Made by a program: the position numbers and the translations under genes. Below, piece by piece: positions 7,499 through 14,596 of a DNA stretch of 19,443 nt. A model generated the notes under the pieces. That model was not told the origin of the DNA. It did not search any database and saw only the letters and a program-made list of their open reading frames with translations. This stretch comes from DASUGM01 sp036274055. GTDB taxonomy: Bacteria > Acidobacteriota > Vicinamibacteria > Vicinamibacterales > SCN-69-37. Location of the stretch: contig DASUGM010000164.1 of the NCBI GenBank assembly GCA_036274055.1, positions 1 to 19,443 of the forward strand. Reading direction: 5' to 3'. Each line of letters opens with the position of its first letter. The first letter of the stretch is position 1.

Positions 7499-8772
7499 CG
7501 GCCGCCCCCACGCTGCCCAGGCGGACGCTGCGGGCCCATCAACGGATTCGTCATCGTGCTGCTGCCGGCCGCGCCGCTCGACCGCGACGTGCCCGCAGCA
7601 GTCCCCGTGATCACCCGTGTGCCTTCGACGAGATCGCGGCTGAGCACTTCGGTGGACGTCCCATCGGAAACCCCGAGCAGCACGACGACCTCCCGAAGAC
7701 CGGTCTCGGACTGGAGCCACACCCGGCCCGTGCTCTGGCCTTCGTCCGCGTCGTCGGCCTGAAGCGGCGCGCGCGCCGACAGCGAGGCCCCGAACGCCGC
7801 GAGCATCTCATCGGTCGGCCGAAATCGCAGCGCGGCGTTTGGAATCCGCAGCACCCGCCGCCGCGCCGCGATCTCGACGGAAACGGTCGCGGTCATGCCC
7901 GGCTTGAGCTTGAGCCTGGGGTTGGCCACGTCAATCACCGCCGCATACGTCACGACGTTCTGCTGGGTGATCGGACTGAGTCGCACCAGCGACAGCGTCC
8001 CGACAAACTCGTCGGCCGGAAATGCGTCAACGTGGAAGCGCACGGTCTGGCCGGGCAGCACGCGCCCGATGTCGGCCTCGTTGATGCTGGCGTTCACCCG
8101 CATCTTGGTGAGGTCGGCGGCGATGACGAACAACGTCGGCGCCTGCAAACTCGCGGCAACGGTCTGCCCGACGTCGACGTTGCGCGCGATCACCGTGCCA
8201 TCAATCGGCGCCGTGATGACGGTCTTGGCGAGGCTGACTTCGCTCTGATTCAATGAGGCCCGCGCCTGCCTGACCTGCGCATCGGCCGACTGGACCTGCG
8301 TGATCGCGGTTTGCAGCGTCGTTTCGGCGGTGTCCAGATCACTCTGGGCGACGATGCCCGCGCCGATCAGCCGCGCGGTCTGATCGCGCTTTCGGCGTGC
8401 CTCGGTCTCGACCAGGCGCGATCGAGCAAGGTCGGCTTCGGCGCGCATCAGGTTCGCGCGCGCTTGTTCGACTTGCGTGCGAAACAGCTCGGGATCGAGA
8501 CGCGCGATGACCTGGCCCCTGGTGACCGGCGCGTTGTAGTCCGCGTAGAGATGTTGCACCGTGCCTGAGACCTGAGTGCCGACCTGCACGGTGGTCACGG
8601 CTTCCAGCGTCCCGGTCGCGCCGACGGCATCGATGACGTCGCCTCGCGTGATCGGCTGACTGACGAGTTGGAGTGTGTCGCGACCGCGGCTGAGGTAGAA
8701 GCCCCCCAGACCCAGCACCACCAGCGCGGCGACCAGCGTTGCTCGGCGCACTCCGCGCGTCCCGAATCGCAC
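7495..8772 (-). CDS. MacA-like efflux periplasmic adaptor (HlyD/RND-adaptor family)
   Basis: With the GTG at 8772 this is a 425-residue adaptor. A short basic N-terminus is followed by a membrane anchor (about residues 11-27). Next come the lipoyl half ('GTQVSGTVQHLYADYNAPVTRGQVIARLD'), a long alpha-helical hairpin (about 95-175, Ala/Gln/Arg-rich) and the second lipoyl half ('TVITAPIDGTVIARNVDVGQTV'). Beta-barrel and membrane-proximal domains follow. The tail from about residue 395 is Ser/Gly/Pro/Arg-rich and looks disordered. The start is chosen because GGGAGG lies 5 nt upstream of this GTG; a frame open to 9168 has no such signal and its extra residues lack any adaptor character. It is the first gene of the exporter operon, overlapping the ATPase gene by 4 bp. 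Confidence 0.9.
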   Translation of the reverse strand: MRFGTRGVRRATLVAALVVLGLGGFYLSRGRDTLQLVSQPITRGDVIDAVGATGTLEAVTTVQVGTQVSGTVQHLYADYNAPVTRGQVIARLDPELFRTQVEQARANLMRAEADLARSRLVETEARRKRDQTARLIGAGIVAQSDLDTAETTLQTAITQVQSADAQVRQARASLNQSEVSLAKTVITAPIDGTVIARNVDVGQTVAASLQAPTLFVIAADLTKMRVNASINEADIGRVLPGQTVRFHVDAFPADEFVGTLSLVRLSPITQQNVVTYAAVIDVANPRLKLKPGMTATVSVEIAARRRVLRIPNAALRFRPTDEMLAAFGASLSARAPLQADDADEGQSTGRVWLQSETGLREVVVLLGVSDGTSTEVLSRDLVEGTRVITGTAAGTSRSSGAAGSSTMTNPLMGPQRPPGQRGGGR

Positions 8773-8806
8773 GCACACCTCCCGCCCGCCAGCCGAACGA
8801 CGAGCT

Positions 8807-8862
8807 GCCTGGTTCCTGAGCAAGGACCATTCCTGCAGGAATGGTCGGAAATCGCCTGGTTC
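8807..8862. repeat. Direct repeats GCCTGGTTC flanking the 22-bp palindrome
   Basis: The 9-mer GCCTGGTTC occurs at 8807-8815 and 8854-8862, 47 bp apart, placed almost symmetrically around the palindrome centred at 8835/8836. The arrangement suggests a composite operator in the divergent region between the MacA-like gene and the BACON gene. The match stops after 9 bp, so chance cannot be excluded. Confidence 0.35.
8825..8846. promoter_or_regulatory. Perfect 22-bp palindrome, candidate operator or sigma-54 enhancer site
   Basis: The half-site GACCATTCCTG (8825-8835) is followed without spacer by its exact reverse complement (8836-8846); symmetry breaks at the next base pair. It lies in a 238-bp divergent intergenic region, 53 bp upstream of the MacA-like start. 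It is about 160 bp upstream of the predicted start of the sigma-54 promoter at 8972-8987. That distance suits an enhancer-binding protein site, and the distance to the exporter gene suits a repressor operator. It has no T-run and is not in a terminator position. Confidence 0.65.
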
Positions 8863-8971
8863 AGTGCGCGGGCGGCCGGGCTCGCGGAAGGCCCCAGAGA
8901 AAGTTCGCAGGGGTACCGGGGATTCGCGCACCGCGTCGCCACCACGGCGGCTCAATCGCCAGTCCGGCGCT

Positions 8972-8987
8972 TGGCACTGAACCTGCT
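8972..8987 (+). promoter_or_regulatory. Sigma-54 (-24/-12) promoter of the BACON lipoprotein / P-type ATPase operon
   Basis: TGGCAC-N5-CTGCT deviates from TGGCAC-N5-TTGC(A/T) only at the first base of the -12 box. The GG at 8973-8974 and GC at 8985-8986 have the obligatory 12-bp offset. The predicted start is near 8998, leaving a leader of only about 13 nt before the ATG at 9011. It shares the complete TGGCAC and the same CTGC variant with the promoter at 755-770, supporting a common regulon. Confidence 0.7.
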
Positions 8988-9010
8988 CTGACAGTGGCGT
9001 AGACAAGCGG

Positions 9011-10243
9011 ATGAGTCGAAGTGTTGCGATCGCCTGCGTCCTCATCAGCCTTGGCGTGAGCGGATGCAACAAGTCGCCGGTCGAACCCGGTCCTGACTGT
9101 ACGAGCGCGGTCGCGCCGGCGACGGTGACGCTTTCGGCGGCGGCGAGCACGACGACGATCGCCGTCACGGTGGCGTCGGCGTGTTCGTGGTCGGCCCAGA
9201 GTCAGGCGGGGTGGCTGACCATCACCGCCGGTGCGGCCGGCCAGGGCTCGGGCGCGGTCACGGTCGCGGTGAGCGAAAACGCAGATCCCGCGCCACGTAC
9301 CGGTGCAGTCACGGTCGCGGGGCACGCAGTCAGCATCACGCAAGCGGCTGCCGAACCGGCGCCATGCGTCTATTCGATTTCGCCCGAGTCGGCGTCGTTT
9401 GCCGCCAACGGCGGCACCGGGATGGCCGCGGTCACCACGGCCTCGGGATGTGCCTGGACCGCGAGCAGTGACGCCGCGTGGGTCACAGTCGACGCGGGCT
9501 CCTCTGGCAGCGGCGCCGGGACAGTGGCCTATACCGTTTCGCCACAGCACGACCCGGCGACCCGCACCGCGGCGTTGACGATTGCGGGGCGCACGCTGAC
9601 GATCGTGCAGCAGGCCGATACCGCCAGTTGCACGTACTCGGTGGCGCCGGTGGACCTGAGCACCTGCATGGCGCCGACGATCGTGACTACGTCGATTTCC
9701 ACCCAGCCGTCGTGCGGATGGACCGCCTCGGCCTCGGCGTCATGGCTCGCGCTGTCTCAGACGTCCGGCAGCGGCGCGGCATCGATCGCGATGCAGCTGG
9801 GTGAGAACTACGACGCGCCCAGACAGGCCACGCTGATGATCCGCTGGCCGACGCCGACCGTCGGGCAGAATGTTCGCGTCAATCAGGCAGGCTGCCGGTA
9901 TTTCGTGTCGTCGTCAGCATTCGCCGTCGCGGCGGCGGGCGCCGTGCACACCGTCATCGTCGTGCAGCAGAGCGATCCGCTCGAGTGCGGCGGACCGACA
10001 CAGAGCCGCTGTGTGTGGTCGGCGGTGGCTGAGGTGCCGTGGATCGTCATCACCACATCGATGCCGCAGACCGGCGACGGGCAGATGACTTTCAACGTGC
10101 TTCCCAACACCGCGGGCGCGCGCAGCGGCGTCATTCGGCTGCGTGATCAGATGATCCGCATCGATCAGGCGAGCCTCTCGCTACTGCAGTGGCAGTCCCG
10201 AGCGCGGCGTCTACTGTTCAGGCGGCCTCCGGAGGGCCTATGA
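9011..10243 (+). CDS. Lipoprotein with four BACON-like repeats
   Basis: A 410-residue protein with a lipoprotein signal peptide; the lipobox VSGC puts the lipidated cysteine at residue 19. Four BACON-like beta-sandwich repeats follow, at about residues 30-112, 119-202, 207-293 and 295-387. Each has the pattern C.W..S....W..I followed by a Gly/Ser-rich loop, R-x-G/A and an ending 'I.Q.'. Each repeat begins with a cysteine (30, 119, 207, 295) and has a second before the first Trp (58, 147, 235, 334). The spacing is exactly 28 residues in the first three. BACON domains are thought to bind carbohydrate or mucin or act as spacers; the target here is unknown. The last 23 residues are Arg/Leu-rich and lie outside the repeats. 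The start lacks a strong Shine-Dalgarno but is fixed by the signal peptide. The ATPase fusion gene follows 33 bp downstream. Confidence 0.85.
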   Translation: MSRSVAIACVLISLGVSGCNKSPVEPGPDCTSAVAPATVTLSAAASTTTIAVTVASACSWSAQSQAGWLTITAGAAGQGSGAVTVAVSENADPAPRTGAVTVAGHAVSITQAAAEPAPCVYSISPESASFAANGGTGMAAVTTASGCAWTASSDAAWVTVDAGSSGSGAGTVAYTVSPQHDPATRTAALTIAGRTLTIVQQADTASCTYSVAPVDLSTCMAPTIVTTSISTQPSCGWTASASASWLALSQTSGSGAASIAMQLGENYDAPRQATLMIRWPTPTVGQNVRVNQAGCRYFVSSSAFAVAAAGAVHTVIVVQQSDPLECGGPTQSRCVWSAVAEVPWIVITTSMPQTGDGQMTFNVLPNTAGARSGVIRLRDQMIRIDQASLSLLQWQSRARRLLFRRPPEGL

Positions 10244-10276
10244 CCACTTCACCTCACGGCGTCGTCCCGGCCGCGC

Positions 10277-13200
10277 ATGCCGACAACCATGACCAGTGCC
10301 AACACCGACCATGAACCCACTCGCGGCCTGCCGTGGGTGTCGTGGCTGCTGGGCGCGGCGCTGCTCGGCGCAGTCGTCGCGGCCGCTCTCCACTTCTCGG
10401 AGGAACAGGCATTCGTCGGGCTGGTGAAGCACGCCGAGCCCTGGTGGCTCGCCGTCGCAATGGTGCTGCAAGCGGGAACATATCTGGCTCAAGGTGGGAT
10501 CTGGCGTCGCGTCGGCATCGCGGCCGGCTACCACCTGGAGTGGAAGACGGCATTCGAACTCGGGCTTGCGAAACTGTTCGCCGATCAGGCCTTGCCTTCG
10601 GCTGGCCTGAGCAGCAGCGTCCTGATTGCACAGGCACTCACACAACGGCAGCTGCCATCGGCAGCGGCCAGTGCGTCGGTGCTCGTCAACATCGCCTCGT
10701 ATCATCTGGCGTACGCCGTGGCGCTTGCAGGCGCGCTCGCCATCATGCTGTGGCGTGGACACTCCAATGCGGTCGTGATCGTCATGGCCGTGCTCTTCCT
10801 CGTCTTTTCGCTGGGGCTGAGCAGTGCGGTGCTGGTTCTATCCGGACGTCCCCACGAACGGCTCGCGCGGCGGCTCCGACGATTTCCGTGGGTTCGCACG
10901 ACGTTCGAGTTCATCGCCGGCGCGGACCCTGGGCTGGTCCGGAGCCGTCGTCTGCTTGCGGAAGCGACCGGCATCCAGCTGGCGATCGTGTTCCTCGATG
11001 CAGCGACTGTCTGGACGCTCATCGCAGCGCTAGGGACGGTGGCCTCCGCTTCGGGCGTGTTCGCAAGCTTCATGATTGCCACCCTGTTCCGGACGATGGG
11101 CATCGTCCCCGGTGGCCTGGGCACCTTCGAAGCGACCTCGGTATTCACATTGCGGATGGTGGGCGTCGATCTGGCGGTGGCCTTGTCGGCCACGCTGCTC
11201 TTTCGGGGTCTCAGCTTCTGGTTGCCAATGCTGCCGGGCTACTGGTTCTCTCGCCGGGCGATCGCCCCGCGGGTTCGCCCGACGCAGGCCGGCGGGAGCC
11301 CGCCGCTCACCGCATATTGGACGCTGGACGCCTCGGAGGTCGCGCAGCGGCTGACGTCCGGGCCCGAAGGGCTCTCCGGAGCGGAGGCCGCCACCCGTCT
11401 GCGCGAGCACGGCCCCAACGAACTGCGAGAGCGTCGCACGTTGTCACGGCTGGGCGTGCTCGTTCGCCAGTCGCGCAGCCCGCTTCTCCTCCTCCTGGTG
11501 TTCGCCGCGGGCGCCTCCGCCGTGACGGGCCAGTGGCTCGACGCGGCGATCGTCGTAACCATCGTCATGGCCACCGTGGGCATTGGATATTCCAGGGAGT
11601 ACCGCGCGCAAACGGTCGCCGGTGCGTTGCGCGCCCGCCTGCATGTGCGCGCCAGCGTGCTGCGCGATGGGCAGGCGCGGCCGCTGCCGCCCGAGGAGGT
11701 GGTGCCCGGCGATGTCGTGCTTCTCTCGGCCGGCAGTCTCGTGCCGGCTGATGCGGTGATCCTGCAGGCCACGGACTTCTTCGTGAGCGAAGCGGTGTTG
11801 ACCGGCGAGAGCTTTCCCGTTCACAAGAAGCCCGGTGTGGTCGATCGGTCCGCGGGCCTCGGCGCGCGCACGAACTGCGTGTTCGTCGGCACCAATGTCC
11901 GCAGCGGCGTGGCCCGATGCCTGGTCGTCAGGACCGGATCCAAGACGGAGTTCGGAGCGATCGCGCATCGGCTCACGCTCCGGCCGCCGGAAACCGAATT
12001 CGATCGCGGCATCCGTCGCTTTGGGTACCTGCTCACGAGCGCGATGCTCATCATGGTGCTCCTGGTCTTCGCCGCACACATGTTCGGCGGCCGGCCGCCG
12101 GTGGAGACCCTGCTGTTTGCGGTGGCGCTCGCCGTCGGGTTGAGCCCCGAGTTGCTGCCGGCCATTCTCAGCGTCAATCTGGCGCGGGGCGCCCAGATGA
12201 TGGCTCGCCGCGGCGTCCTCGTGCGGCGCCTCAACGCGATCGAGAACCTCGGAAGTCTGAGCGTGTTGTGCATGGACAAGACCGGCACACTCACCGAAGG
12301 CGTCGTCGAACTGGAAGGAGCCTACGACGGCTCCGGTCAGCCGTCGCAGGCGGTGCTGGATCTGGGCGCGTGCAATGCCGCTCTCGAAACTGGCGTCGCC
12401 AGCCCGCTTGACGACGCGATCACCAACGCTCGCCGGCCCGATCTCGACACCGTCCGCAAGCTCGGCGAAATCCCGTTTGACTTCGTTCGCAAGCGGGTCA
12501 CTGTCGTCGTGCAGGCTCAGAACGGCGCGCGTCTCATCACCAAGGGCGCCTTCCACCACGTCATGGACGTCTGCACGCGATCCGGCGATGACGCACTCCT
12601 CGATGCAGACGGACGTGCCGAACTCGAACGACGCTACGACGAATGGACGGGCCGGGGCATCCGCGTGCTTGCGGTTGCAGCCCGAGCCGTTGAGCAGCAC
12701 CCCGTCTACTCCCGCGACGATGAGCGCGACATGATCTTCATGGGCTTCCTGACCTTCCTCGATCGTCCCAAGGAGGGAGTGGCAGATGCGCTTGCCGAAC
12801 TGGCCGCACTGGGCGTCTCGGTCAAACTCGTGACCGGTGACAGCCGGCTGGTCGCCCAGCACATCGCGACGTTGGTGGGGATGCGAGCGGATCGCGTCCT
12901 GACCGGCCGGCAGCTCGACGAGCTCAATGACGAGGCGCTCTGGCGCGTCGCGGAGACGACGGACCTTTTCGTCGAGGTGGACCCCAACCAGAAGGAGCGA
13001 ATCATTCTCTCGCTGAAGAAGATGGGGCACGTGGTCGGCTTCCTGGGCGACGGCGTGAACGACGCGCCGGCGATGCACGCGGCCGATACCAGCCTGTCCG
13101 TGGAGGCGGCGGTGGACGTCGCCAGGGAGGCGGCGGACTTCGTGCTCCTGGAGCGCAGTCTCGATGTGATCCGGCAGGGGATCGAGGAGGGCCGGCGGAC

Positions 13201-13804
13201 GTTTGCGAACACACTGAAGTACATCCTGATCACCACGAGCGCGAATCTGGGCAACATGGTCAGCATGGCGGCTGTCTCGCTCTTCCTGCCATTTCTTCCG
13301 CTGACTGCCGGCCAAATCCTGCTCAACAACTTCCTCTCGGACGTGCCGGCCGTCGGCATCGCGGACGACAGCGTCGACGCGGAGCTCGTCGATCGTCCCA
13401 GGCGCTGGGACATCCGGTTCATCGGCCGGTACATGGTCGAATTCGGCATCCTCAGTTCGCTGTTTGACTTGCTGATGTTTGGCGTGTTGCTGGGTATCTT
13501 CCGCGCCGGACCTGACGTGTTTCGTACGGGTTGGTTTGTGGAGTCTCTGCTCACCGAGCTGGTCGTGGCACTGGTGATCCGGACGCGACGGCCCTTCTAC
13601 CGCAGCCGGCCTGGCACATTGCTGCTGGTTTCAACGGCCGGCTTGATCGCGTTCGCCTTCGCGGTCCCCTACCTGCCGCTCGCCGAGCTGGTCGGCTTTG
13701 TGCCGATTCCAGGGACTTTGCTCGCCACGATCATGCTCATCACAGTCGGTTACGTCGCCGCGACAGAGGCTCAAAAGCGATGGTTCTACCGCCACGCGAC
13801 ATAA
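10277..13804 (+). CDS. Flippase-like (UPF0104) domain fused to an MgtA-type P-type ATPase
   Basis: A 1175-residue protein. Residues 18 to about 335 form a multi-helix membrane domain of the lysylphosphatidylglycerol synthase TM / UPF0104 flippase-like family, with 'LPSAGLSSSVLIAQAL' near 108 and the hallmark 'GIVPGGLGTFEA' near 275. From about 345 a complete P-type ATPase follows: cation-ATPase N domain ('GLSGAEAATRLREHGPNEL'), TGES at 509-512, membrane motif SPELLP at 623-628, phosphorylation motif DKTGTLT with Asp667, and GDGVND at 924-929. About six C-terminal helices end the protein. The PELLP motif, 'IPFDFVRKRVTVVV' and 'LLNNFLSDVPAVGIADD' resemble the Mg-importing MgtA/MgtB (P3B) group more than heavy-metal or SERCA pumps, so Mg2+ is the best guess. 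MgtA-type pumps are about 900 residues; the extra length is the N-terminal domain. It has no internal stop or frameshift. The start is uncertain between the ATGs at 10277 and 10289. Confidence 0.88.
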   Translation: MPTTMTSANTDHEPTRGLPWVSWLLGAALLGAVVAAALHFSEEQAFVGLVKHAEPWWLAVAMVLQAGTYLAQGGIWRRVGIAAGYHLEWKTAFELGLAKLFADQALPSAGLSSSVLIAQALTQRQLPSAAASASVLVNIASYHLAYAVALAGALAIMLWRGHSNAVVIVMAVLFLVFSLGLSSAVLVLSGRPHERLARRLRRFPWVRTTFEFIAGADPGLVRSRRLLAEATGIQLAIVFLDAATVWTLIAALGTVASASGVFASFMIATLFRTMGIVPGGLGTFEATSVFTLRMVGVDLAVALSATLLFRGLSFWLPMLPGYWFSRRAIAPRVRPTQAGGSPPLTAYWTLDASEVAQRLTSGPEGLSGAEAATRLREHGPNELRERRTLSRLGVLVRQSRSPLLLLLVFAAGASAVTGQWLDAAIVVTIVMATVGIGYSREYRAQTVAGALRARLHVRASVLRDGQARPLPPEEVVPGDVVLLSAGSLVPADAVILQATDFFVSEAVLTGESFPVHKKPGVVDRSAGLGARTNCVFVGTNVRSGVARCLVVRTGSKTEFGAIAHRLTLRPPETEFDRGIRRFGYLLTSAMLIMVLLVFAAHMFGGRPPVETLLFAVALAVGLSPELLPAILSVNLARGAQMMARRGVLVRRLNAIENLGSLSVLCMDKTGTLTEGVVELEGAYDGSGQPSQAVLDLGACNAALETGVASPLDDAITNARRPDLDTVRKLGEIPFDFVRKRVTVVVQAQNGARLITKGAFHHVMDVCTRSGDDALLDADGRAELERRYDEWTGRGIRVLAVAARAVEQHPVYSRDDERDMIFMGFLTFLDRPKEGVADALAELAALGVSVKLVTGDSRLVAQHIATLVGMRADRVLTGRQLDELNDEALWRVAETTDLFVEVDPNQKERIILSLKKMGHVVGFLGDGVNDAPAMHAADTSLSVEAAVDVAREAADFVLLERSLDVIRQGIEEGRRTFANTLKYILITTSANLGNMVSMAAVSLFLPFLPLTAGQILLNNFLSDVPAVGIADDSVDAELVDRPRRWDIRFIGRYMVEFGILSSLFDLLMFGVLLGIFRAGPDVFRTGWFVESLLTELVVALVIRTRRPFYRSRPGTLLLVSTAGLIAFAFAVPYLPLAELVGFVPIPGTLLATIMLITVGYVAATEAQKRWFYRHAT

Positions 13805-13853
13805 GCGGGACGTCGCGCGGCGGCCAGGCGCGACCCGCCGGTCCGTCTGCTCG

Positions 13854-13871
13854 ACCGCGACTAGTCGCGGT
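13854..13871. terminator. 18-bp perfect palindrome at the convergent gene ends
   Basis: ACCGCGACT and its exact reverse complement abut at 13862/13863, allowing a 7-bp stem with a CTAG loop. The site lies in the 3' junction between the P-type ATPase (ends 13804) and the minus-strand zinc-ribbon gene, whose TAG stop is in the centre. It could act as a bidirectional transcript-end hairpin, but it has no T-run on either side, so intrinsic termination is doubtful. Confidence 0.35.
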
Positions 13872-14373
13872 GCCAGACGGCGCGGGCGAACTTGTTGCCG
13901 TGGCCGAAGCCGAACTTGATCTCGCCGTCGTAGGCGTGCTCGATCGCGCGGCCCAACCGTTCGATCAGGTGCTCAGTCGTCGCGGCCACCGTAATCACGT
14001 CGGCTCGCGCTGACGGCACGGAAATCATGCGACCGGTCGGATTGTCCTGAAGGGCGCGCTCCGCCTCGCGCTCGAGCAAGCGCGTGAGCTCCCAATGGTG
14101 AGCTCGAACGAACTCTCCCTCGAGCCGGAGGTAGCCGGCCACGAGCCCCTTCGAGATCATCTCGCACGACCGGCAGGTCGTGCGGGCGGCGCTCGTCGCC
14201 GCTTCCTGCGCCAGCGGATCGGTCGCCGGCAGCCAGCGCCGCTTGTAATACAGGGCGCCGCATTTGCGGCAGACCAGCGGTCCTTTCATCGCGCGGGCGC
14301 CACGGTGCGCCCCGCCGTCGTAGTCGACGCGTTTGGTGAACGGCACACTGCTGAAGGTCTTGTTGCTGCGCAT
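13861..14373 (-). CDS. BCAM0308-like zinc-ribbon protein
   Basis: A 170-residue protein with two CxxC pairs, CRKC at 35-38 and CRSC at 67-70, forming a predicted zinc ribbon. The motif 'CRKCGALYYKRRW' and the following 'GLVAGYLRLEGEFVRAHHWELTRLLEREAE' segment resemble the BCAM0308 family, which is distantly similar to the zinc-binding part of the NMD3 ribosome-export factor. The molecular role of the family is unknown. An alternative start at 14478 would add 35 residues. The ATG at 14373 is preferred because GAGGA lies 4 nt upstream and the added residues look non-coding. The gene is divergent from groEL (223-bp gap) and convergent with the P-type ATPase. The family name comes from the B. cenocepacia low-oxygen locus, matching the other genes here. 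The assignment is from recalled motif pattern, not a search. Confidence 0.75.
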   Translation of the reverse strand: MRSNKTFSSVPFTKRVDYDGGAHRGARAMKGPLVCRKCGALYYKRRWLPATDPLAQEAATSAARTTCRSCEMISKGLVAGYLRLEGEFVRAHHWELTRLLEREAERALQDNPTGRMISVPSARADVITVAATTEHLIERLGRAIEHAYDGEIKFGFGHGNKFARAVWHRD

Positions 14374-14394
14374 CGGATCCTCGGGGGTGTCCCG

Positions 14395-14410
14395 TGCAAG
14401 CCTCCTGCCG
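14395..14410 (-). promoter_or_regulatory. Possible sigma-54 promoter of the zinc-ribbon gene
   Basis: On the minus strand the sequence reads CGGCAG-N5-TTGCA. It has a perfect -12 box and the invariant GG/GC at the correct 12-bp offset, but two mismatches in the -24 box. The predicted start, near 14384, would leave only about 11 nt of leader, just enough to include the GAGGA ribosome site. This is weaker than the other two candidates but lies in the right place and orientation. Confidence 0.4.
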
Positions 14411-14596
14411 TTCGCGAAGGTGTGGCACACCCGCGGGACGCTCGCCACAGTCTCGAGACGACGCGGGAAAACTCGCATCCACCCAAATTCTTTCGCCCGT
14501 CAGCCCGCCGCCGCGAGTGGGATCGGCAGGACTGCGGCCCTTTTCGACGTCTCCCGCCTCGCCGGACCCGGCAAGCGCCTTGCACTCCTTTGAGCC

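Noticed and set aside
8773..9168. N-terminal extension of the MacA-like adaptor
   Set aside because: The extra 132 residues overlap the divergent BACON gene, the sigma-54 promoter and the palindrome, and show no adaptor features. The GTG at 8772 has a strong ribosome site and directly precedes the membrane anchor.
11444..13315. 623-codon open frame on the minus strand
   Set aside because: Antisense to the P-type ATPase core; biased His/Arg/Asp composition and no recognisable domain.
14421..14437. TGGCAC in the groEL upstream region as a sigma-54 promoter
   Set aside because: The -24 box is perfect, but the base pair 12 bp after GG is GG, not the invariant GC, so the -12 element is missing.
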